In this document: piece after piece, positions 42,962 to 51,103 of the stretch | Layout of the letters: each line of letters starts with the position of its first letter | Position numbering within the stretch: the first letter of the stretch is position 1 | Notes under the pieces: generated by a model | Told to the model about the DNA's origin: nothing | The model's input: the letters and a program-made list of their open reading frames with translations, nothing else | The model's database searches: none | Source of the DNA: Kordia sp965283645 | Lineage (GTDB): Bacteria > Bacteroidota > Bacteroidia > Flavobacteriales > Flavobacteriaceae | Reading direction: 5' to 3' | Assembly (NCBI RefSeq): GCF_965283645.1 | Contig: NZ_CBDIPG010000001.1 | Coordinates: 2,232,001 to 2,296,000, forward strand | DNA: 64,000 nucleotides | Made by a program: the position numbers and the translations under genes

Positions 42962-42991
42962 TTGCATATTCAAAAAATATCTATATTTTTG
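42962..42991 (+). promoter_or_regulatory. Promoter of the alginate lyase gene (Bacteroidota type)
   Basis: TTG at 42962-42964, exactly 19 bp of spacer, then TATTTTTG at 42984-42991, a full match to TAnnTTTG. Transcription would start near 42998, inside the GntR-type operator that begins at 42989, so a bound repressor would block initiation. The leader before the ATG at 43021 would be only about 23 nt. Confidence 0.7.
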
Positions 42992-43013
42992 GTAAACCAA
43001 TCTGGTTAACCAA
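42989..43013. promoter_or_regulatory. GntR-type operator at the first PL7 gene
   Basis: Two half-elements lie together: TTGGTAAACCAA (42989-43000) and TCTGGTTAACCAA (43001-43013). The second contains the perfect palindrome TGGTTAACCA. The same two-part sequence is present at 50887-50912 ahead of susC, and the second half at 57708-57722 ahead of the GntR gene. Confidence 0.75.
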
Positions 43014-43020
43014 TTTGAAA

Positions 43021-43980
43021 ATGCATTCTATAAAACAGACTTTTAGTACTATAAAAAAAGGAATTATACTTTCGCTTTTATTCATTGTTTTTACAAATTG
43101 TTCAAATGATGAAGATTTGGACAGACCAACTTCTACAGTAACGCCTACAACACCAACAAACCCGACAACTCCAACTGAACCAACAACGCCACCAGTTGTA
43201 AATTATGCAGCTATTAATTTTTCAAACTGGAAAGTAACGCTTCCTGTTGATGAAAATAGTAATGGAAAGCCTGACGAATATCAACCAGCCGATTTGATCA
43301 ATTTCGGATATCAAACGTTAGCGCCTGTTCAACCATTTATGTATGATGACACAGAAGACGAATCGTTAGTTTTTTATGCGTATCCAGAAGTATCAACAAC
43401 AAATAGTTCGTATTCTCGTACCGAATTGCGAGAATTAATCAATACTTCAAACTCTAGAGAAAACTGGACTTTACTTGAAGGTGGAACTATGAAAGGACGT
43501 TTAAAAATAGCTTCTACATCAGAAGATAATACATCTAGCAATGAATTTCACAGAGTCATTTTTATGCAAATTCACGGAATTATTTCGGAAGAAGACATGA
43601 CAACGCATGGTTTTTCATCGAACAATGGTCCGCCACTATTAAAAATTTATTGGAAAGACGGTTATGTTTGGTCGCACAAAAAATCACTGGTAGATGAGAC
43701 TACTAACGGTGATGATTTATTAGATACTTCAAGCAGTACTTGGACAGATATCAAACAGAATCTTGGGTATGTTGGGTATGATGCTTTCGATTTTGAAATT
43801 ATTGCATCAGATGCAAGATTGAGCGTTCAACTCAACAATGAAACTCCTTATATATACGAAGATGTAAGCCTGGACAAATGGCCTTATGAAAACTATTTCA
43901 AGGCAGGAAATTATTTGATTACTACTGATGCAAACGCTTTTTCTTATGTAAAATATTATAATTTATATCTAACTCATTAA
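43021..43980 (+). CDS. Alginate lyase, polysaccharide lyase family 7, surface lipoprotein
   Basis: The start is the ATG at 43021 (MHSIKQTFSTIKKGIILSLL), although a TTG six bases before also keeps the frame. The lipid site is C27 (FTNCSNDEDLD), followed by acidic residues that favour surface display in Bacteroidota. A Pro/Thr-rich linker (about 39-60) leads to the PL7 domain (64-319). The three family blocks are RTELRE (133-138), QIHG (183-186) and YFKAGNY (292-298), which hold the substrate Arg and the catalytic Gln, His and Tyr. The enzyme splits alginate by beta-elimination. The gene lies under a GntR-type operator. Confidence 0.92.
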   Translation: MHSIKQTFSTIKKGIILSLLFIVFTNCSNDEDLDRPTSTVTPTTPTNPTTPTEPTTPPVVNYAAINFSNWKVTLPVDENSNGKPDEYQPADLINFGYQTLAPVQPFMYDDTEDESLVFYAYPEVSTTNSSYSRTELRELINTSNSRENWTLLEGGTMKGRLKIASTSEDNTSSNEFHRVIFMQIHGIISEEDMTTHGFSSNNGPPLLKIYWKDGYVWSHKKSLVDETTNGDDLLDTSSSTWTDIKQNLGYVGYDAFDFEIIASDARLSVQLNNETPYIYEDVSLDKWPYENYFKAGNYLITTDANAFSYVKYYNLYLTH

Positions 43981-43991
43981 AAATATATTCT

Positions 43992-45824
43992 ATGAAAACA
44001 AAATTACTCTTAATAGCAATACTTTTTGTAAGTTTTGCGCATTCACAAACAACGCTTACGATAGGTACAGGAACATCTTCTTCAGCAACTAGAGGTCCTT
44101 TTCAACGTTCGGATAGCGGTTCAAGTTCTGTATATTCTCGTGCTAGTATGGTGTATACTGCAACGGAATTGGCAGACTTAACACCTTCAGCAACAATATC
44201 GCAAGTAAATTTTGATTTAGGTTCTTCAAATATTATTACAGCTTCAGGTGATGCTACCATGACAATTTACATGAAAAATTCTAACGCTACAGAAGTAATT
44301 GCTAGTGGTGGTGATTGGTCAGATGCAATAAATGGAGCTACTATTGTTGGAACCTATACATTTAATACATCAAATAACTTTCCTGGTGCCACAGGCTATG
44401 TAAGTTTTGTTTTAGCAACACCTTTCAATTACACTGGCGATACTTTAGAAATTGCTGTAGATTGGGATTGTGCTGCTTTAGTTCCAGCTGATGCCGGACA
44501 ACCTAATGCATTATTTTCCGGTAACGGCTCATTAAATTGGCGTTGGGACAATACAGCGCACCAATCTCTTAATTACAGAGCAGGTTCTTCAGCTGCACCA
44601 ACAACATTAACGAGTAGAAAATCACAACGTGTAAATACACAAATTGTTTATAGCGGTGCAACTACATCAGCAACTACAGGTCAAGTTATTGGAGAATTTC
44701 CCATTATGGATGGTGGAATGGAAAGTCAAACTGCAAATAATATGATGAGTTCTGCGGGAAGCGGTCAATCTGGTACTGCTCAAACAGAATGGACAGTTTC
44801 TTCAACGGGTAATGCAGCAGTTAGAGATATGACAGATAATGCAGCTTTAGCTAGATCAGGAGATTTTTCAGCGGCATTTCAAATTTCATCGGGTAATAGT
44901 AATTTAAGATTACAAAGCCCTTCAACTGTTGCTCCAAATCAATTACAAATCAATACACAATACACAATACAGTTTTTTTACAGTGCGAGTGCAGATCTTG
45001 GAAATGATTTAGATCCAGGTATTTATTTAAACAACACATCAGGAAGTAATACAACCAATAAAACAGATGTAACACCTTTTGTCGCTAATACGTGGACTAA
45101 AACGTACGGTACAGTAACAACAGGTGGCGCTATTAATGACTCACATTGGGCTGTTGCCAGAATGAGCGGTAGCAATTTAACAGCAGTTAGAGTAGATGAT
45201 TTTGTAGTGTATGCAGGAGCTTATGATGACACAGCACCAAACGATCCAACTGCTGGCACGTATGCTAATAATTCTGGTATCGCTACAATTGGTTGGACAG
45301 CGCCTTCTGGTGGTGTTGACAATGGTGGTTATGTTGTTGTTAAATATACCTCAATGACTAATGCAGATAATGATCCAAGTCAAAATGGAATCTATCAATT
45401 TGGAAACACCATTACTAACGGAACAGGAAGTCTTGCAGGAACTGTAGCTTATATTGGTACAGATACAAGTTTTACAGACATTTATGCAGCAGGGAATTTT
45501 TATAAGATTTATGCAGTGGACAAAGCTTTCAACTATTCAAATGAAGTAGAAGTATCCGATGCAACTTTAGGAGTAACTGAAAATACAGTTTTAGATTTTA
45601 AATTATATCCAAATCCAGCTACAGATGTTATCACGATTCAGTCAGGAGATGTTAATGTCTCAGGAATTGAAATTTATGATATTTTAGGAAAAAATGTGAT
45701 GAAGCAAAGCAACTTCACAAATACGAGTACTACTGTAAATGTTTCTGAACTAAAATCTGGTGTCTATTTTGTAAAAATTTATGCCAACACTAGTAGCTTA
45801 ACAAAAAAGATTATCATTAAATAA
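43992..45824 (+). CDS. Type IX-secreted modular protein of the alginate locus
   Basis: A 610-residue exported protein with signal MKTKLLLIAILFVSFAHSQ. The first module (25-220) is a beta-rich domain with GPFQRSDSGSSSVYSRASMV at its start. A second beta-sandwich module, CBM-like, covers about 230-415 (MDGGMESQTANNMMSSAG to VRVDDFVVYAG, in parts). A fibronectin-type stretch spans 415-515. The C-terminal 80 residues are a Por/T9SS sorting tail (FKLYPNPATDVITIQSGDV to SLTKKIIIK). No catalytic motif was found. It lies 11 bp after the PL7 gene and probably binds alginate or the lyase at the cell surface. Confidence 0.75.
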   Translation: MKTKLLLIAILFVSFAHSQTTLTIGTGTSSSATRGPFQRSDSGSSSVYSRASMVYTATELADLTPSATISQVNFDLGSSNIITASGDATMTIYMKNSNATEVIASGGDWSDAINGATIVGTYTFNTSNNFPGATGYVSFVLATPFNYTGDTLEIAVDWDCAALVPADAGQPNALFSGNGSLNWRWDNTAHQSLNYRAGSSAAPTTLTSRKSQRVNTQIVYSGATTSATTGQVIGEFPIMDGGMESQTANNMMSSAGSGQSGTAQTEWTVSSTGNAAVRDMTDNAALARSGDFSAAFQISSGNSNLRLQSPSTVAPNQLQINTQYTIQFFYSASADLGNDLDPGIYLNNTSGSNTTNKTDVTPFVANTWTKTYGTVTTGGAINDSHWAVARMSGSNLTAVRVDDFVVYAGAYDDTAPNDPTAGTYANNSGIATIGWTAPSGGVDNGGYVVVKYTSMTNADNDPSQNGIYQFGNTITNGTGSLAGTVAYIGTDTSFTDIYAAGNFYKIYAVDKAFNYSNEVEVSDATLGVTENTVLDFKLYPNPATDVITIQSGDVNVSGIEIYDILGKNVMKQSNFTNTSTTVNVSELKSGVYFVKIYANTSSLTKKIIIK

Positions 45825-45842
45825 CTTACACATAAAAACATA

Positions 45843-45873
45843 AAAAAGCCGTATTATAAATACAGGCTTTTTT
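45843..45873 (+). terminator. Terminator between T9SS gene and PL6 gene
   Basis: AAAAAGCC at 45843-45850 and GGCTTTTT at 45865-45872 are extended inside by GTATT/AATAC, giving a long stem with a T-run. It lies 18 bp after the stop. PL6 starts only 33 bp downstream, so some readthrough is likely. Confidence 0.75.
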
Positions 45874-45905
45874 GTGTTTACAAACCATACTATATTTAAC
45901 TGTTT

Positions 45906-48215
45906 ATGAAAAAAATAACTTCCATACTTTGTCTACTCATTCTATTAATTGGATGTGGTAAAACAAAAATTACAGATGCTGTAACAGTAACAGATGCAAA
46001 CGAGTTACAGACCGCTATAAAGAATGCAAAACCAGGCGATCACATTGTCATGGCTAATGGTGTATGGAAAGATATTCAAATTGAATTCATTGCAGAAGGA
46101 ACAAAAGACAATCCTATTATACTCAAAGCTGAAACACCTGGAAAAGTAACAATTGAAGGTGTTTCTGATTTAAAATTTGGAGGAAAACATCTCATTGCTG
46201 AAGGATTACATTTCAAAAACGGGCATGCACCAGATGATGCAGTTGTAGCGTTTAGAGTAGATAAAAAAACAATTGCAAATTATTGTTCGTTTAAAAATTC
46301 TGTCATTGAAGATTTCAACAAAATGAAACGTGATGATTCAGATCGTTGGGTACAATTTTGGGGACAACACAACACACTAGAAAACTGCTACATTGCTGGA
46401 AAAACAAATCGTGGACCAACAGTTCGTGTAGATTTAAAAGGAAATGAACATATTAATAACTATCATCAAATTATCAATAATCATTTTGGTCCAAAACCTT
46501 CAAAAGGTGGTCCAAGTGGCGAAACAATTCAAATTGGAGATAGTTATTCATCTATGTCACCAAGTTACACAATGGTTTCAGGAAACTTATTTGAAGAATG
46601 TAATGGTGAAGTTGAAATCATTTCAAGTAAAACAAATTTCAACGAATTTAGAAACAACGTATTCTATAAAAGTGAAGGTTCATTGGTAACACGACACGGA
46701 AATTACTGTACCATTGATGGAAACTATTTTATTGGTGATGGTGTAAACAAAAACATTGGCGGTATTCGCATTATAAACACAGGACATTGGGTTACCAACA
46801 ATTATTTCTACAATCTTATTGGTGAAAACTTTCGCAGTCCGTTGGCAGTAATGAACGGAATTCCAAAATCGCCACTAAACAGATACAATCAAGTAACCGA
46901 TGTTGTGGTTGCGTACAATACATACATCAATTCAAAATCGCCTTGGCAATTTGGAGTTGGTACCAACATTGATCAAAAAGATGTATTGCCAGCTTCTGAA
47001 ATTCGTTCGGCACGTCCGTTACGAATGTTAGTGGCAAACAATATTATTTACAATGAAAAAGGAGATAATTCTCCAATTATTGAACATGACAAAGCAGACG
47101 GTGTTACGTTTAAAAGTAATGTAATCAACAATCAAAATGTAGCTTTTAAAAACTATGATGGTTTACAAACGGCTGACTTCAACATAAAACAACTTTCCGA
47201 TAATATTTGGGTTCCTACAGAAATTCCTACTGTAGAAGCATATCAAGGATTTGGGTTTGAATCCATTTCAAAAGATCTTTTTGGAAATTCAAGAGAAAAT
47301 ACAACAACCATTGGAGCAGTTACAAAAACGGAAACGACTGCGCCAGCTATTTTAGACAAATCAAAATACGGAACAACTTGGTATTCTAACGAAATAGAAG
47401 CAAAAGATCCAACAATAGCAACAGCTACAACAGAAAAAGGAAGTCTACAATCTAAAATAGCAGCAGCAGCAAATGGTGATATCATTTCGTTGGCTGCAGG
47501 AAACTATACAATTGATGCATCATTAATCATTAATAAAACAATTACGATTCAATCGGCAAGTGAAAAGGCAACAATTACTTTTTCAGGAAACGAAAACACA
47601 CCTTTATTTGAGTTGCATCCAAAAGGAAAACTAACTTTAGAAAATGTAGTTTTAAAAGGAAACGATACGCAATTAGCCTTTGCGAGCTTGCAAAAAAATA
47701 TGTTTACACATTTCGGCTTAACCGTGAAAAATTGTGACATTCAGAACTTCAACTACGTACTTAAAGTTTATAAAGAATCGTTTGCAGAACGCATTACTTT
47801 TGAAGGTACAAACATTACAAATTGCGCAAACGGACTGGAATTATCGGAAGAAACAAATGACAAAGGCGATTATAACTCTGAATACTTGACGGTGAACAAT
47901 TGTACATTTGACAACGTACAAAAAAATGTTATTGATTATTATCGTGGTGGTTATGACGAATCAACTATTGGCGGAAATCTATTTCTAACAAATAGTACGT
48001 TTACCAATTGTGGCAAAAAAGAAGAAAATGGAATTCTGATAAACACACGCGGAATTATTAATGTGGATATTTCTGATAATACTTTCAAAAACAATTCGGT
48101 GAAGCTTGTTGCACTACTTTGGGGCGCAAAAAACAATTCACATGCTAACAATACGCTTGTAAATTCAGGTGAAATTAGAGTAGAGCAGAATTTGAAACAA
48201 AAATTAATGTACTAG
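45906..48215 (+). CDS. Alginate lyase, polysaccharide lyase family 6, lipoprotein
   Basis: A 769-residue lipoprotein (lipid site C17 in LLILLIGCGKTK). Residues 30-440 are the PL6 parallel beta helix (chondroitinase-B-like fold). The catalytic Lys and Arg expected from characterised PL6 enzymes are K242 in EIISSKTNFNEFRNN and R263 in SLVTRHGNYCTIDG, 21 residues apart as in AlyGC. A second beta-helix part spans about 500-769 (SLINKTITIQSASEKATITF region). It degrades alginate, often with preference for mannuronate-containing or mixed stretches. The PL17 gene follows after 12 bp. Confidence 0.9.
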   Translation: MKKITSILCLLILLIGCGKTKITDAVTVTDANELQTAIKNAKPGDHIVMANGVWKDIQIEFIAEGTKDNPIILKAETPGKVTIEGVSDLKFGGKHLIAEGLHFKNGHAPDDAVVAFRVDKKTIANYCSFKNSVIEDFNKMKRDDSDRWVQFWGQHNTLENCYIAGKTNRGPTVRVDLKGNEHINNYHQIINNHFGPKPSKGGPSGETIQIGDSYSSMSPSYTMVSGNLFEECNGEVEIISSKTNFNEFRNNVFYKSEGSLVTRHGNYCTIDGNYFIGDGVNKNIGGIRIINTGHWVTNNYFYNLIGENFRSPLAVMNGIPKSPLNRYNQVTDVVVAYNTYINSKSPWQFGVGTNIDQKDVLPASEIRSARPLRMLVANNIIYNEKGDNSPIIEHDKADGVTFKSNVINNQNVAFKNYDGLQTADFNIKQLSDNIWVPTEIPTVEAYQGFGFESISKDLFGNSRENTTTIGAVTKTETTAPAILDKSKYGTTWYSNEIEAKDPTIATATTEKGSLQSKIAAAANGDIISLAAGNYTIDASLIINKTITIQSASEKATITFSGNENTPLFELHPKGKLTLENVVLKGNDTQLAFASLQKNMFTHFGLTVKNCDIQNFNYVLKVYKESFAERITFEGTNITNCANGLELSEETNDKGDYNSEYLTVNNCTFDNVQKNVIDYYRGGYDESTIGGNLFLTNSTFTNCGKKEENGILINTRGIINVDISDNTFKNNSVKLVALLWGAKNNSHANNTLVNSGEIRVEQNLKQKLMY

Positions 48216-48227
48216 AATAATAGTCCT

Positions 48228-50495
48228 ATGAAACTAAATTTTAGCTTCCTATTCGCGCTTGTATTTATCCTAACATCTTGTAAAAAAGAAACGACAACAA
48301 CTACGACTGAAAACGATACAAGCTCGTCGCATCCAAAGTTGATTCTTACAAAACAAGGCGTTTCAGACATCAGAGCACAACTCGGAACTATTCCGTTATT
48401 TGATGAAACGCTTGCCAAAACAAAAGCGGAAATTGATGCTGAAATTGCTTCAGGAATTCATGTGCCAATTCCGAAAGACTTATCGGGTGGTTACACGCAT
48501 GCACGTCACAAAAAAAACTTTCTTGTCTTACAAAAAGCTGGTGTATTATATCAAATTTTAGATGATGAAAAATATGCCAAATATGTGCGTGATGTGTTAA
48601 TGGCGTACGCCAAAATGTACCCAACGCTACCAGTTCATCCACAAACAAGATCGTATGCACGTGGAAAAATATTCTGGCAATGTTTAAATGATTCCAATTG
48701 GCTAGTATACACAAGTCAGGCATATGATTGCGTCTATGATTGGCTTTCAAAAGAAGAACGCGAAACGTTAGAAAATGATTTATTCAGACCATTTGCTGAT
48801 TATATTTCGAAAGGAAACCCACAATTTTTCAATCGTGTACACAACCACAGTACGTGGGGAAATGTTGCTGTCGGAATGATTGCGTTGGTAATGAATGATG
48901 ACGAATTACTGAATCGTGCCTTACATGGTTTAGAAGTAGACAACTTGCCTGCAGACGCAAAAGACAATGATGGTGGATTCATTAAAACGGAAGGTCAAAA
49001 AGTAGGTTTCTTAGCAAACTTAGACGAACCGTTTTCGCCTGACGGATATTACACAGAAGGTCCATACTATCAACGGTATGCAATGTATCCGTTTTTAATC
49101 TTCGCGCAAGCGTTACAAAATGTAAAACCCGAACAAAAAATATTTGAATACAAAGATGGTGTATTGCTAAAAGCTGTTGATGCACTTATAAATTTATCCG
49201 ATGCAGATGGCGAATTCTTTCCATTAAATGATGGACAAAAAGGAATGTCGTACTATTCAAGAGAATTGGTAACGGCGGTTGATATTGCATACAAATATGG
49301 TGGAGAAAATCCTGAATTACTAAGTATTGCCGAAAAACAACAAAAAGTGGTGTTGGATGATACTGGTTTGGCAATTGCTTTAGGAATTAAAAAAGGAAAA
49401 GCAAAACCGTATATCAAAAAATCTATTGAACTACGTGATGGAGCAAACGGTGATGAAGGCGCTGTTGGAATTTTGCGAAGCGATCCAATGGAAATCGTTT
49501 TTAAATACGCCGCACAAGGATTAAGTCATGGGCATTATGACAAATTATCGTTTTCACTTTATGAAAATGGTACTGAAATCATTCAAGATTACGGTCTAGC
49601 CAGATATGTAAACATTGAGCAAAAAGGTGGTGGAAACTACCTCAAAGAAAACAAAACGTGGGCAAAACAAACCATTGCGCACAATACAATTACACAAAAT
49701 GAAACGTCTCACTTTCAAGGAAAATATAAAATTGGAAGTAAAAACCATTCAGAAAAATACATTTTTGATGTGTCTGATGAAAATCTACAGATAGCAAGTG
49801 CTAAAGAAACTAACGCATATCCAGGAACAGATTTACAACGAACAATGGTGTTATTAAATGATCCATTTTTTAGCAAACCTATTGTGCTAGACATCATGAA
49901 AGTAACCTCAGCAAAAGCAAACCAATACGATCTTCCTTTTTATTACTTAGGACAATTGATTCAAACAAACTTCACCTACGAAGTTACAAATCCGCCAACA
50001 GAATTAGGAACAAAAAACGGTTATCAGCATTTATACAAAGAAGCGGAAGCAACGTCAAACGGAGAAAATGCTAAATTGAATTGGTTGTTGAATAATAAAT
50101 TTTATTCGGTAACGACAACAACTTCGGCAAACGATGAAATCTTTTTAGCACGCATTGGTGCAAATGATCCTGAATTCAACTTACGAAAAGAACCGGCAAT
50201 CATTATCAGAAAGAAAAATACAAAAAATGCGGTCTTTGCTTCTGTTATAGAATCGCACGGAACATACAGTCCTGTTTCTGAATTCGCGGTAAACGCGTAT
50301 AGCAACGTCAAACATATTGAAGTTGTGTATGATGATGCTAAGTATACGGCAATTATAATTGAGACAACAGAAAACACTACGAAATTATTTATCATATCAA
50401 ACAATACCAATTCCAAGGAAACGACGCATACGCTGTCAATTAACGAAAAAAACTACACTTGGAAAGGAACTCATACATTACAAAAAATCAATTAA
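48228..50495 (+). CDS. Oligoalginate lyase, polysaccharide lyase family 17, lipoprotein
   Basis: A 755-residue lipoprotein (lipid site C18 in ALVFILTSCKKE). The alginate-lyase alpha/alpha toroid covers about residues 35-390, with the Asn-His pair N206-H207 in FNRVHNHSTWGN and a Tyr-rich loop SPDGYYTEGPYYQRY. The heparinase II/III-like beta-sandwich domain follows, with YAAQGLSHGHYDKLSF. PL17 enzymes are exo-type lyases that release unsaturated monouronate from oligoalginate. It lies between PL6 and kdgF. Confidence 0.92.
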   Translation: MKLNFSFLFALVFILTSCKKETTTTTTENDTSSSHPKLILTKQGVSDIRAQLGTIPLFDETLAKTKAEIDAEIASGIHVPIPKDLSGGYTHARHKKNFLVLQKAGVLYQILDDEKYAKYVRDVLMAYAKMYPTLPVHPQTRSYARGKIFWQCLNDSNWLVYTSQAYDCVYDWLSKEERETLENDLFRPFADYISKGNPQFFNRVHNHSTWGNVAVGMIALVMNDDELLNRALHGLEVDNLPADAKDNDGGFIKTEGQKVGFLANLDEPFSPDGYYTEGPYYQRYAMYPFLIFAQALQNVKPEQKIFEYKDGVLLKAVDALINLSDADGEFFPLNDGQKGMSYYSRELVTAVDIAYKYGGENPELLSIAEKQQKVVLDDTGLAIALGIKKGKAKPYIKKSIELRDGANGDEGAVGILRSDPMEIVFKYAAQGLSHGHYDKLSFSLYENGTEIIQDYGLARYVNIEQKGGGNYLKENKTWAKQTIAHNTITQNETSHFQGKYKIGSKNHSEKYIFDVSDENLQIASAKETNAYPGTDLQRTMVLLNDPFFSKPIVLDIMKVTSAKANQYDLPFYYLGQLIQTNFTYEVTNPPTELGTKNGYQHLYKEAEATSNGENAKLNWLLNNKFYSVTTTTSANDEIFLARIGANDPEFNLRKEPAIIIRKKNTKNAVFASVIESHGTYSPVSEFAVNAYSNVKHIEVVYDDAKYTAIIIETTENTTKLFIISNNTNSKETTHTLSINEKNYTWKGTHTLQKIN

Positions 50496-50499
50496 CATT

Positions 50500-50847
50500 A
50501 TGAAAACATTTGGAGCAAGTAACGAATTTATTTTTGGCGATACCTTAGACTGGGAAGTTGTTGGAGAAGGTTTAAAACGAAAAATTATGGGCTATGATGA
50601 CAAAATCATGCTTGTAAAGGTACATTTTGAAGTTGGCGCAGTCGGAATTATGCATGAACATTATCACTCACAAGTTACCTATGTGGAAAGCGGCGCGTTT
50701 GACGTTACCATTGATGGTGAGACAAAAACACTTGTTGGTGGCGATTCTTTCTACATTCCGCCACATATAATGCACGGAGCAATATGTCGTGAAAGCGGTG
50801 TACTTATTGATGTCTTTAGTCCTATCCGTGAAGACTTTATGGAATAA
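50500..50847 (+). CDS. kdgF: KdgF-like cupin (unsaturated uronate linearising enzyme)
   Basis: The start is the ATG at 50500 (MKTFGASNEFIFGDTLDWEV), five bases after the PL17 stop; a longer frame from 50359 overlaps PL17 and is unlikely. The 115-residue single cupin has metal ligands H52, H54 and Q58 in IMHEHYHSQ and H92 in PPHIMHGA. KdgF converts 4,5-unsaturated monouronates to the open-chain keto form DEH. Position right after the exo-lyase supports this role. Confidence 0.9.
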   Translation: MKTFGASNEFIFGDTLDWEVVGEGLKRKIMGYDDKIMLVKVHFEVGAVGIMHEHYHSQVTYVESGAFDVTIDGETKTLVGGDSFYIPPHIMHGAICRESGVLIDVFSPIREDFME

Positions 50848-50881
50848 GTAAGAATTATTTTTATTTAACAAAAATTTAATA

Positions 50882-50912
50882 TATATTTGGTAAACCAATC
50901 TGGTTAACCAGA
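50882..50912. promoter_or_regulatory. Promoter with GntR-type operator ahead of susC
   Basis: The -7 element TATATTTG (50882-50889) runs straight into TTGGTAAACCAA (50887-50898) and TCTGGTTAACCAGA (50899-50912). This is the same arrangement as at the first PL7 gene. A -33 TTG is not clear (TTT at the right place). A hairpin-forming leader follows (50930-50951), and susC starts at 51104, giving a leader of about 200 nt. Confidence 0.7.
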
Positions 50913-50929
50913 TTTCAGGTTACAAAAAA

Positions 50930-50952
50930 AGGACAGGTGCACGCCTATCCTT
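50930..50952. other. Hairpin in the susC leader
   Basis: AGGACAGGTGC and ACGCCTATCCT form an imperfect stem (one mismatch) in the leader between the operator and susC. On the minus strand it would be followed by a run of seven T, so it could also end an antisense transcript. Function is unknown. Confidence 0.4.
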
Positions 50953-51103
50953 TAGGAAATTTACTTCTTTGGAGGGAAGTAAGATTACACATAATTACTT
51001 ATCGTAACATGCATATCGCTAAAATACAAAAAAAATGAATTTTAACGCTAGAAATGTGTCTTTAAGTGATTAGTTGAATACTAACTAATTAAAAAAACTA
51101 ATT

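Noticed and set aside
43015..43020. TTG start for the first PL7 gene
   Set aside because: It adds two residues only and lies at the edge of the operator; the ATG at 43021 is the simpler start.
48388..48750. 120-codon open frame on the minus strand inside the PL17 gene
   Set aside because: It lies fully within a well-supported lyase gene, has His-rich unlikely sequence and no motif; it is a shadow frame.
50102..50416. 104-codon minus-strand frame at the end of the PL17 gene
   Set aside because: Antisense to a conserved coding region and without any recognisable domain.
50359..50499. 47-codon N-terminal extension of the KdgF frame
   Set aside because: It overlaps PL17 and adds a basic stretch not seen in KdgF proteins; the ATG at 50500 fits the family length.
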